A DNA stretch of 64,000 nucleotides from Durusdinium trenchii (lineage: Eukaryota; Sar; Dinophyceae; Suessiales; Symbiodiniaceae), in contig CAXAMN010006446.1 in the NCBI GenBank assembly GCA_963970005.1, positions 1,453,837 through 1,517,836 of the forward strand. The letters are read 5' to 3'. The notes beneath the pieces were generated by a model. That model searched no databases, had not been told where the DNA came from, and worked only from the letters and a program-made list of their open reading frames with translations. The translations under genes and the position numbers were made by a program. Shown here in pieces: positions 26,401 to 38,400 of this stretch (positions are counted from its first letter, which is position 1; each line of letters begins with the position of its first letter).

Positions 26401-29400
26401 AGCGGAACTCTCCTGCCGGGACTGGCGGCGAAGCGGGCGGTCTCGATCAGCAGCGCGCTCTTCCCGATGCCCTGCGCCGAGCGTGAACGGCGGAGACCTG
26501 AACCTCCGGGTGAAGGGGGGGGGGCTCTGGTGCAGCTTCTGAGGGGAATCTGCCAAGATCCACACGGTTCCTGACTCTTCCAAGAAATCACATAGCAACA
26601 ATAGCCACCTTCTGAAGCAAGCTTGGAGTTGTCCAACGGATGACTGGAAGTGGACTCTCGTGGCGTAAACGTTCAATCCGCGCAGGCGGCCATGTTCATT
26701 CGTATCACCGAAGCCGTCACCCTCGCCATAACTGAGAGGGTGGCTTGCCAGAAAAACCACCCGAATCACCTCTCAGAGGCGACTTGTAGACACAAACGGA
26801 AGGTCCTGGGGTCCTGGTAGAACAATGCATATTCATATATAGAACAATCTGGACATTGCACCCAGAAGGCCCGGCTCCTCTTAGAAGATTCCTTTTGGAA
26901 CCACTCCATGCATGTCATATATTAACCTGCATTGGAGAAGCTGACCTAGACTCAATGTATAGGCATAATTTCCAAACGCCTGTTTGAAGCGATACAACGG
27001 CTTCCTTATTCTCTTCATGTTTGGCCACGTACTTGTGCCAGTCAAGCAATCCAAGTATGGTGTCCAACAACCATCGATGTTGTGATGTCAGACCATCGCC
27101 GTGAGGTCAGCCCATACAGGACCAACACACTCGCGCACACGGCACTGCACATTGGCCTCCAACCTACTAGCGATGGCCTCCACCCTGGTAGCGATGGCCT
27201 CCAACCTTAGAGTGATGGATAAACATGTGTTCCCGTTCCCGTCGGAAAGTTTTCAGGCTGCACACTTCAGTAGTTTCTATGTCCGTTCCATGTGAACACA
27301 ACATAAGTGTGTACCCACATGCAAGATTCTATGCGCACCCACCGGTGTTTTTCTTTTCCCTACACATCCAAGTACCTCCTCAGACGGTGACACTGGACCC
27401 TTCTGGCACCCATCCTAGTCCCACCTTCTCAGGTACGACTGGAGGCCTAGGGCCGGTTTCAATGACACAAGGGCTCTCCGCTCTCCGCTCGCCACAAGGG
27501 CTCGATGTCTCGTTCCGTGCCACGCGCCTCGCAGCCGTGCACCGCACAGGCGCGACGGTTGAGAAGGACATTCATCACCTGCGACCGACGGAACGACCGT
27601 TGGATTGGATCCATCCTGCGTCGTACGGCTCCAATTGCGTTTCGATGTAGGCGATCGATCTCAATACTCCGTTTCAAGATCGGCGTTACGTTCATACTCC
27701 GTTATAAGGGTTATAGCCTCCATCTATCCGCCTCGATCCATCTCCTTCCTCCTGAACCCCACAGAACGTGGAACCGATCATCTTGTGTGAAGCTGAGTTG
27801 TTTTTTCTTGGCTTGCAAACGAAGGCATCATCAGTTTTGCATATAGTTTTGCAGTGAATGGCCCCATCCAATTGTAAAAGATGTTGCTATACTTATTTTT
27901 TGCTATACATGTTGCTTAATATTATATTCTGGGGAGGGTGTTCCTGCACCAGCCAAGAGTGGTGACGATGCCGGTGAACACACTTTGGCTATGGCAGCAC
28001 AACACCATCCAAACCCACCGGCCAAAGGAAGCATCGTCTATAGATCTGAGGGTCTCCTGATTGATCTTTGAGCCATAGCCTGATTGAGCCCTATAGACTG
28101 AAACATGTCCTCCAACCTCCACAGGTCTGGGTCCTTCCCAACAAACCTCGGCACAGCCGCAAGAACGCCTGCTGCATCTCTGGAGGCCGAAAAAAGTCTT
28201 CCACCTCGCGTTCCGCGACGCGGTCGCCGCGTCGCCACGTGGTCAACGGGCCGCGACCGAGGTCAATGGGTTTCACCCGGCGATGGGAGGGGGAACCCAC
28301 CGCGTTCCCGCGACCTGCGTGTGACGTTTGGTATCACGGGTGGACTCGGGTGGACAGGTGGGTGGCAAACATCAGGGGCAGTTGGACAGATAACGTTAAT
28401 AATTTGACATCCACAAACAAACTAAAAAATAACAGACACAATGGAATTCCCCACCTGCCAAGTGAGGGTTGCTAGATTTTATCACGGAATTTCTCAGCGC
28501 GGGTCTTGACCCAACGTGGCGTCAAGCGTGGTTTCATCATTGGTCTCCCGATCTGACATTAATTGCTGGTCCTTTGGGCTTCCAGTCGACATGAGTCCAC
28601 ATGGCATACATGGCATGAATGTAGAGACACTGCTTGGGCGAACGTTGCTTCCAAGTCAACTGAATGTTGACTGAATTGATTTGAATCATCCCAAATGTTT
28701 GGCATTGTTTTGCAGTACATTAACTATACTGTATACTGTATAAGAGTTCCGCTTAGTCAACCTGACAGCTGGTTCCGCATGTTTCTTGACAAGTTCGGAA
28801 CTCCGGGTGCTAATTATCCAGCAGTCCGGAGGTTGGGTGCTATCCATGCGAAGAAAAGCAGTCGGAGCCACACCCAACTGCTGACTCCTGGAGATCCTTT
28901 TGGGAGAGAACTCACCAGTCCAGTCGGCCGAAGATTAGTCCCAAAGCGCACGCGACCGGCTTGCGCAGAAGTTTGACCAATGAAGCACTTGGTTTGATTT
29001 GGGGCATATGAAGCAGCAAGAACATGCAAGAAAGCACGAGGATGTTTTGAGTGGGAGCCCCTGAAGTTAGAATCCTAAGGATCCAAAACATCTAAGTAAA
29101 GCTTGCAAGTAGGACGCTGAGACCAGGACCCAAGGGGTGATTGATAGACACATATAGACACCACTTAATAACGGGACTATGGCCACAAACACCCCAAGCT
29201 GCGCGGGGCGCTGATTTCAAGGAACGCTGGCCTCTGGAGGGAGGAAGGTGAGCTGTTCCTGAAAGCTGCAGGCGTCCTGGCCGCTGCGCATGGCTTTGAC
29301 CAGCTGTGGAGGTCTGGTCGGGGATCAAGGGATGTTGTTCGGGGATGTCTTTGGGGCCACTCCGTCTGGGTATGGACTGGCACGAAGGCACTACCACAAA

Positions 29401-32400
29401 CGCTTCAAAGAAAGCAAAAGAATGAGCACAGGCCATGGATGCCAGCTTTTGGTAGGGCAAAACATACACCCATACACCGGCCAAACGTAGACAAAGAAGG
29501 AAACTGAATGAAACTGCCCGGGTCCTGACATGTCCTGACATCTCCAGCGCAACAGAAACCTTTGGAAACACGTTAGTACCAAATATACTTCTAGCGTTCC
29601 ACCACCGTGGCACCATAGCTGCCATAGCTGAGCTGGAAACCAGGTTGACATGAGCCAACACCATGTATCTTGAGACCCGGAAACAACACATGCTTGAGAA
29701 AGGAGACCCTGAAAACCACTGAGTGATACAGTTGAATCTCCTTCCTTTTCTTCTTCCGAGTCTTGGGGGTGGCCAATTTCCAATACATCTATGGCTACGT
29801 CCTATCAAGAGTGGACCAGTGAAAGTACCTCAGAACATGAGTACAGATCTAAGTCTACCTGTCTTGTGTTCAGGTCGTGTCCCATTTTCTATAGGGTACG
29901 TCCGACATCGGGTCCAGGATGGTCGACCTCGGCCGATCTGACCAACCCAACTCCGAGCCCATCTGCTCCGAGTTAGTTGCTCCAAGCACATCTTCCGAGC
30001 CTACTAGCCATGGCCTCCAACCTACATCCGCGATGGCCTCCACCCTAGCAGTATTGGCCTCCAACCTACATCCGCTCCGATTCCCGTCCTGAAAACCTCC
30101 GATCTCACTCTCCCGGCTCCCAGGCCTCACACCGACCGTCTCGGGCGCGCGTGAACCAGCCGACGTGCGGAAAGCCGGTGAACCAGCCGACGTCGTCCCA
30201 TGCAGTGTGGAGGTGACAGGAGCAATTCGATATCCAAACATATTCAAAAGGATTCAAAAAGGCATCCAGGCAGTGGAACTGCTGGCTGCAGGCGCTGAAC
30301 TTGTGCTTGCTTTGAACCTCTTTGAACGAAACCAAGACCTAGCACAGTCCCACGGATGGACCAAGCGGAGTGACGAGGACTTGCTCCGTCCGCGCCCAAC
30401 CACAAGAGGCTGGGTAGACTCCACCTCCGAACCGAACTCATTGGAACGCCGGCGGTTAGTTGAGCTACACACCCAAACTGGGAATCCCAATTGCTTAATG
30501 GTCAACCCTACTGGGGAAGAGATACGTCACCTTTGGAACATCTCTTCCCCAACTCAGAACTGAGTCCGTCTCATTCCAGTCTGAAAAACCAGGGCTCGAC
30601 GTGAGCTGCAGGACTCCCAGGCACATTCTTTCTGCCCCATGACTTCGATCACCCTGCCGGTCCGTGCCGGTCTTCCACACATCTGCTAGGCCCCCTAGAA
30701 GAAACCCAAACACTCATTCCATGGGACTGGCACAGGAAAATTATTGTGCAGGATATCCAAGAGTTGCTTCATGGGGATTTTACAGTTATTAATAAAACAT
30801 GAATCACATTTATAAAAACTCTCAATAATTTAAGTAAAATGGTTATATTTTAGTTCATCAAACATATATTATTAAAGTATTATCATTTAGATCATAAACG
30901 TCCAATAATCAAACAAGGTCAAACACACATAGTTATTGAATTTGTAGTAATTACATGTTGTTACAAATAATTCATATGTCCGGTGTCTTCTTGAAAAGGG
31001 GTCAATGGGGTGGCATATGCATACCAGTCTAGACACTCCCCGGGTTCGCCCGGCGCCTCTCTGGCCGCTCGGGGACGTCGGGCACCACTTGGCCGACGCC
31101 TGCGCGGTGCGCGACGTCAGGGTCTCGAGGGATCGCGTCAAGTCTGGTGTGACGCGATCCGTTCGGCCCCGAAGCCTTTGGAGGGGGTTTGCCACCCGAA
31201 TCCTGGAGGAGGGGTCCGGGGTCGGTTTCTCACCAATGCTGTTTTGAGGGACCAGTCGGGCTGTGAACGGAGCGTCTGGGTGAGGGAGACCACGCAATGT
31301 CACTGGTCCACCGAACCGTATAGTATAGTTGGATATATATAGTTAGTATATGATGTTCAATTTTTTTAAGCACGTTTAAGCATATATGATATGTGTTTTA
31401 TTCGACCGGATATAAATTAGCTTCTTCAACGATTAGGAGGCCATCTCAAATGCCTGGTTCCTGAATTCATCAGTACATCTCCACACACTTGTTTTTGTGT
31501 AAAAGGTAAACAGTCAGCCATATACCAGGAGTCACAAAGGGATGCCTATTGAAATATTGGAGGATAGTATTTAGAACATTTTAGAACTGTCTCTCGCCCT
31601 TCTTGTCCTTGATGGCTGCGGAACTAGTTTGTGTCCAGCACACAGTGTCCATTCCCACTGGTCTATGAAAAATGGACAGGATTGCAGCTGAAAAACACTC
31701 CAGGTATAGAAACAAGCAATCCAAAATGCTGACTGAGAAGAGTCAGAAACTGTCCAAGCTGGTCTGGAAGATGATGTTCCTCCAGTAGGGATGATCGATT
31801 GGTTCTAAGGCACTGTCGGTTTGGTGCTACAGTAGTTGGTGCTATTTGGTGCGAGGATTGTCTGCGATCTTTTTCCTTCAAGGTTGGTGCTATGTTGATT
31901 TGTGAAGGCAAAGCAATCCCCTAGCTACACTTGCATAAGACTCCACTTCACCGGGGCAGCATCTACATGTACCAAACAATCAGCATGTCGAACCAATTGC
32001 ACCTCCCATCTTGCGTAGGGGCGAGACTGGGAGTGTCTTTCTTCATCCAACAAGGCCCAACGACCCACACAATCATTGCGCCAATTGTTTTCATCACATG
32101 CGACATCATGCGGACTCAACTGAGCTTGGCAAACCTAAAAAGCATCCCAGGGCAAGGCTACCGGCGGACTGGGGCGATTGGTCACTGCAATTCTCTTATA
32201 GTGAGATTAAAGATTTTGGATTCTGGTCTTTCAACCAATCAAGGCTGGAAAATGTACAAGAACCAACCAGGGTGTTCTTGGGCTTCCTCATAACGTCGAG
32301 TGTGTTCACCTGGTCACTATGCAACCAACAAAAATGAAGCAACATTACTGATGTTTTGTATGTGTTTAAAAGTGTTATTTTCATATCTCGGAAGAAAGCC

Positions 32401-35400
32401 AAACTCAAATATATAATACTGCCTGTTCTATTTTCATGTCTTGGGATGCCTGTTCAAGTGGTACACCATAATCTACACCCTTCTGCAACTCCTATCTGTC
32501 CAAGTCTGGGCCGGTTCCTCAGTGAGGTTTTGGGGTCGTTGGATCGCCCGTGGAGTGAGGCCGGAGGACACGGGATGCAGATGAGCGAGGCCGAGTCCAA
32601 CCGGGCTATCAGAAAAGACATCGGAGAAGCACCACATATGCTGGAGTTGGTCGGTCCAAACTTCCCCAACGCCCGAGGGTTTTCTACACATCGATTCAGT
32701 CAGGCTTTGACCCGGTTTTGGTCTCGACGACGAAAGGAGCCCCCTCAGTGCGGCGGACGAAAGCGCGTGCGGCGGACGTGCGCCTTCCGCGGAGAGCAAA
32801 TGATAGACATTGGATTGATCCGCCACCTCCGTCGGGCACGGCGCGAGGGCCGCCAGGGCGTTTTGCGGGCACGTGCCCGGTCCGGGTGCTTTGGTTCAGG
32901 TCGCACCTGCTTCTCACGGAAAGGAACATGTCCATCAAAAAGGAAGCGTCGACACATGCAAGTTGTCATATCCCTACACCTCCAAGTACCTCCTCAGATG
33001 GTATTTAGACCCTCCAAACCCATCCCAAATACCTTCTCAGAAGGTACTTGGAGGCCTAGGGTATATGTTAATTACATTTAATTACCATATTACCACATAT
33101 GAGTGAAGAAGAAAATCTCTGGCGACCGATGGACCTCTTGTGGATGGTTATTGGAGAGGCTCGCCCCTGGAACCTCTTTCCATTCTGAACCAACCAGCAA
33201 AGGGCATCCCATGCAAAGCAGATTTGGTCCTGCCATCCCAGACCATCCATGTATGGAACATATAGTTCCCTCTCGGATACTTACATTGGGCCCTGCCCGG
33301 GCCCTGCCCTGGGGGTTTTCTGTCTCTGTAACTCTTCTAGTTGCTGCCATCGCGGTCAACTCGCCGCTTCCGGACGGCCGTTTCCTGCGATGGCCAGTTC
33401 TTCGAGGATCAGTTGTTTTCGGGGTGTGCACGTCTCCAACCAAATCGCCCCGGGCGTTCACCCAGTGATGTGAAGAGTTGAATGCGAATCTCAGGGCTTC
33501 GGGCTGCGGATTCATCCACTGGCTTTCCTCCTCATGTTTCCTAGACCACTTGCTTCAAGGACACAAAGAACCCATGTAGTATCCCTCTGTGGCCTTTCTT
33601 TGAAGTAACAGATAAAAGAATCCTCTTAGTACTGACCAATTTCAGGGTGAACCAAAGGGGGCAAAGAGTGAACACAACTCCCTTCCAACAAAAAAACACA
33701 GGGCAACATGGCCATAACGACTCGACCCGCTGTACATACCCGGTACCTCTTCCGTTAAGCCCCATGTTGTGGTCCCAACTGTTTGGGCCCCATGTTCCTT
33801 ACCGCCTTCCCGTTGACGCCCGCTTCGGCCGCCGCAGAGGCCTCTCGGACCGAGCTGGCGAGCAGGGCCTTCCGCGTGTGCTCAAAGGCCTCGACGATGG
33901 ACCTCGCTCGGTTGGAGGCCATCGCTGGTCGTGTAGGACGCCGAATGGATGCACACAGGATGGAAAACCTGGTGCCTATAAAAGGAAAAGTAGGAGACAC
34001 AGACCATCCATGGAAGAGTTACCTACATGAGTGTCAGGACATGGAACATAAATGTGGACCCGACTTCAAGAACGTACCCTAGAAAATCGGACATGACCTG
34101 AACAAATATGTGTATATGTATATATATATATATACTGTATACTTCCAGATCGCTTTCCGAGGCAAACTCACAGTCAGGTCCTTCCTCCAGGTTCCTCTTC
34201 CAGTTGGATGGTCCAGGTTCCTCTTCCGGGACGGGGGTCGCTGCATCAAATCCACAGGTCGCTCCGTCCAGACCGTGTTTCCGTCACGGTCCAGGTCCAT
34301 GGGCTCCTGTCCCACCTCCGAAATTCGGTGGTCATGGTGAAACTCGCAGATCAACAGATCCCTGTCGTCCGATCCCTCTTGTCTGATTCGTCCTCCTTTC
34401 CCTACACCTCCAAGTACCTTCTGAGAAGGTGTTTATAGACCCTCCAAACCCATCCCAAACACCTTCTCGGAAGGTACTTGGAGGCTTAAGGCTTAGGGGA
34501 GGAAGCCAAGGCTTCGAGTTGTTCATGGTGAAACTCCCAGATCAACGGATCCCTCTAGTGGGTTTGCTTCACAGAAGCCCAGCGGTTGAGGACGATTTAA
34601 TATTCCGGACCATCCATGAAACTGGAATATAAATAATAGTACGTTACATACACATCTACCCCGTTTATGACCCATGAATGTTAAGTAAACGTTGCGTGGA
34701 CGGTCTGGGTATGGACCACACTCAATTTCCAACTGGAGAGCTTGGCAGCATCCAACAAAAGGACTCTCGCTCAGAGAGAAACACGGCCCAAACAGGACAG
34801 GTTGATAGTTGAAGCCCAACTGAAACTTGATGATCAAAGATGAAACATGTCTTCCCTAGAGAAACTACACTCCTGAAAACTAACATCGACCCTGAGAATG
34901 GCACCCTGAAAGAGGGTTTTCCAAACCAGTGGTTTCCCGAGTCCGTGTTATAGTTTTCAGTGGGGTTTAGGGCTCCAAAACGCCAGACTCAAAAGTGGGG
35001 TGTAGCAGCTGTCTGTCCCGGATATCAGGGAGGTTTAGTTCGTGACCGTGAATCAAACATGACAATATAATCAAGTTTATGCAATTATGCTCAAATCTTG
35101 TGTGGGATAGCACGTTTGAATATGTTTGAGCCTGAACTTTTGACGACATTCATAATACCGAGAACCAATCAAGCGATTGGATGTCATCCGTTCACCCTGT
35201 CCTGTCCCTGTCCTGTTCCTGTCCTGTTCCTTGTACGACTGTTTTGCCTGACCGGTCTTCCGCTTCCTGGTCTATTCTTGGGTTACAATGAATGCTTCCC
35301 GCCTCACAGTTCAGCTTCACTAGGTATCATAGCAATGTTCAACAACCTTCGAGCACCCCATTACCCCGAACACCTGTTCCCTGAAAGAACCTTTTGAGCA

Positions 35401-38400
35401 CCTGTGGATGGCACCACAATGATGACTATGGTCCACGTCACGAAGAATGACTGCAAGGATAACCATGGTTTTATGACCCGGCCCAGATGGTTTTCACTCA
35501 CTCCACAAAAATTCAATAACTCTTTTGGGGAGTGCCAAGAGAGGTGGAACATGCCCCCACAACCTGGCATAAGTATCTATGGATAGTCGAACCAGTCGGG
35601 TTCTGAAAAACCTCTGTTTGGTGTAGCTGGAAACTGATTGGCAATACATCTGCCCTAGGCTTCCTGGCCCACCACTAATTTAATAGGCCGAATCCCGAAT
35701 CAAACACTACAAACACAAGGTCGTTCCCATTTCTTTTACTGGTCGAACGGAAGTCAAGTCTAAGGGGATCTGCGAGTCGCTCAAACCCTCCGGTCCATCA
35801 CCTCTGCCTTCCACCTCACCTCCATCACCTCCATCACCGCAACTCCCGCGCCCCGATCTGCCCGTGCTGCAGGGCGCTTTCCCACGAAGAGGGCCCCATA
35901 GAAGCGCTCCGTGAAGGCGCGGGCAGTGGCGTCCAGCACCGGACTGGCCCGTGGCGTCCCAACCCGCAGACCCGGTGGGGGCGGCTGGGACCGAGTGGGC
36001 TGAAAGACCACATGGGATGGGCGTTACACGACGACATGGGACGTTGCTTCTGACACTCTTGGCGTCAGATGAAGAGGAGGTGCGTGTATTCAAATGGGGG
36101 GGGGTGTATGAATCAAGAGTCTACATTCGTGATGGCCTCCGTTCGCTAGAAGCAATGGCCTCCAAACTAAGAGAGAGAGAGAGGGTTGAAAGACGTTATT
36201 GAAGAAGGTTTGAGAAGGTTTCCCGAAAAAATCCACGAGTAGCAAGGAACTATCGGCGCCCATGACTGCGTCTTTGGAACCACTGGTTTCCGCCTATGGT
36301 GATGGTAACTGGGTCCACGGTTGCTCAGAGGCTGGGGAAGTGAACTTCACCCCCATCAACCTTGACAGGTACCAGGTACCAGGTACGTTCCACTCTCTCA
36401 GATGCACTTGGGCGCAGCAAAACAGGATGTAGATGTAATGGACAACATCTACTGAGCTGTTTGTTCGGAAAATGCCAAGTACAGCAACCATGTTTCTCAG
36501 CAATCCCAAACGTAGCACACACACACACACCAACACCAGTCGTGCAAAAAGAGGCTCCAACATGCTCCAAAGCAGTTGTGATTTGTTGACGCAGTTGTTA
36601 TTCTCTCTGCTGTGTTCATGAGCAACATCTTGTTGTTAATACGGGAAATGGATGGGAAAATGGGAAACAAATCATGTTTTCTCAATTCTGTGTACGTATT
36701 GTTCGCTCTCGTGTCCAATTCTTGAAGGTCTGTAGGCCATATTGTTCACACGCCAGTTGAAACCCTGTAACGCCATACCCTGGCAATGAACAACTAGAAT
36801 GGTCTAACTCCGCGGGGATCTGATTTCGGGAACTTCCTTCACTTCTCTAGAAGTAAATATCGTCTTAGGGTTGGGGGTTCTTGTGGTCCTTGTGGTCCCC
36901 CTACACACCAAAGCTTCCTCGCCCAGCAGTGCCTGCTGGTCGCAATCACATGCTGGCAGCCACACTCAAGAAAAACCTGGCACGCCCGGCATCGAAGAAA
37001 TGGGTTTTCTCGGTGCTCTACATCACTGGTGCCCAACCCCCAACCCCCAAAGCTCCATTGATCCAACGACGGCCTGGCCTACATCACTAGTGGGTTCGGA
37101 GTGGTGAATGGAGGCCACAGCCAGACAGCGCCGGTAGCGTGCCTTTGGGGCACGCCACCAACCGTTGACCCCTCATGGGTTCGGATCCAGCCAGTGACCG
37201 GGAGAGTCCATGACCGCATGTGGCTTAATTACTCTTATTTAGCAAAAGGCATGGCAGTTGCAGTTGGATGTGCTAAGCAAAGAGCACTTTGTGGCGGGTA
37301 ACCTGTCAATGTGTGAAATCCTTGGATTGTTTGGTCGGTCAATATGGAGTTCCCTGCACATAAACAGCAGCAAACAAAGAGAGCCTCACTGACTGTAAAG
37401 GATCTGCTAAGGTCACTAACATTGCATACCTCGTCCACGGGGCCAACATGACGCAACACTTCTTTGAAGATCAAGGGCACACCTGTGCTTGCAAGGTACG
37501 CATTCCAAGCATCATGATGGATCTCTTATACCTGCCAATTCAGAACATGGTGCACTTGGCCATGAACAACCAGTTGCCATCCTTCTCCCGACAACATATA
37601 GCAGTAGTGGCTGGAGTCATAAACGACCCGCAAGTAGTTTCCTCTTGACCACCGCTTAGTACAGGAACCTAACCCTAGGCCTCCAAGTACCTTCTGAGAA
37701 GGTGTTTGGGATGGGAATGGAGGGTCTAAACACCTTCTCAGAGGGACCCTGAAGGTGTAGGGTAATGTATGAAGCTCTGATGCCAAGCGTCAGAGGTCTA
37801 GATTAGGCAAAGGTGAAAGCAAATGACTCGGAACCCTTGCCATGTCTTGCCTTCCAGTCCATTGAAAGAACGATCAAAACTCATTTTACTAGGATCAATC
37901 CTTGGTTGGTTGTGTCTTCTCAAACTCTGAACCCCACAAAGGGATATATTCTGACTCCTCTAGTTCTTAGCAAGCTGTCTGTTTGACAAACACTGCCCAG
38001 AAGCAAGCATGAACCATCTATTCCCTATACTAATTACTGCTCCAACCACATCCTCAGAAGGTAGTTAGACCAAGTTAGACCCCACTGGCACCCACCCCAA
38101 CCACACCCAACCACCTTCTGAGGATGTGGGACAGGAGCCCAAACGCGATTCACATGGATTCAAAATTCAAAAATCGGCCGCAGCAAACGCAGGCCAAGCA
38201 CCGGCCTGCGCCAGCTGCTTTGAGCTGCAGGAGCTGAGAAACAACCTCAATGTTCATCAACTGGATTTGCTGAGCTACCGGAACTGGGAATCAAAGTACA
38301 AGGGTTTGAACCGGGAAAATCAACCATCACCTTAAGCAAAACCCTTCCCATCACGCTCATGGCGACGGACTGGACCGGGAAGGTGGCGCCGAGGACGACC

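Noticed and set aside
28091-28300. Minus-strand frame with REVEDFFRPPEMQQAFLRLCR as the exon at 28.1 kb
   Set aside because: It looks protein-like but breaks codon phase with both neighbours, whereas the FVGKDPDLW frame fits exactly.
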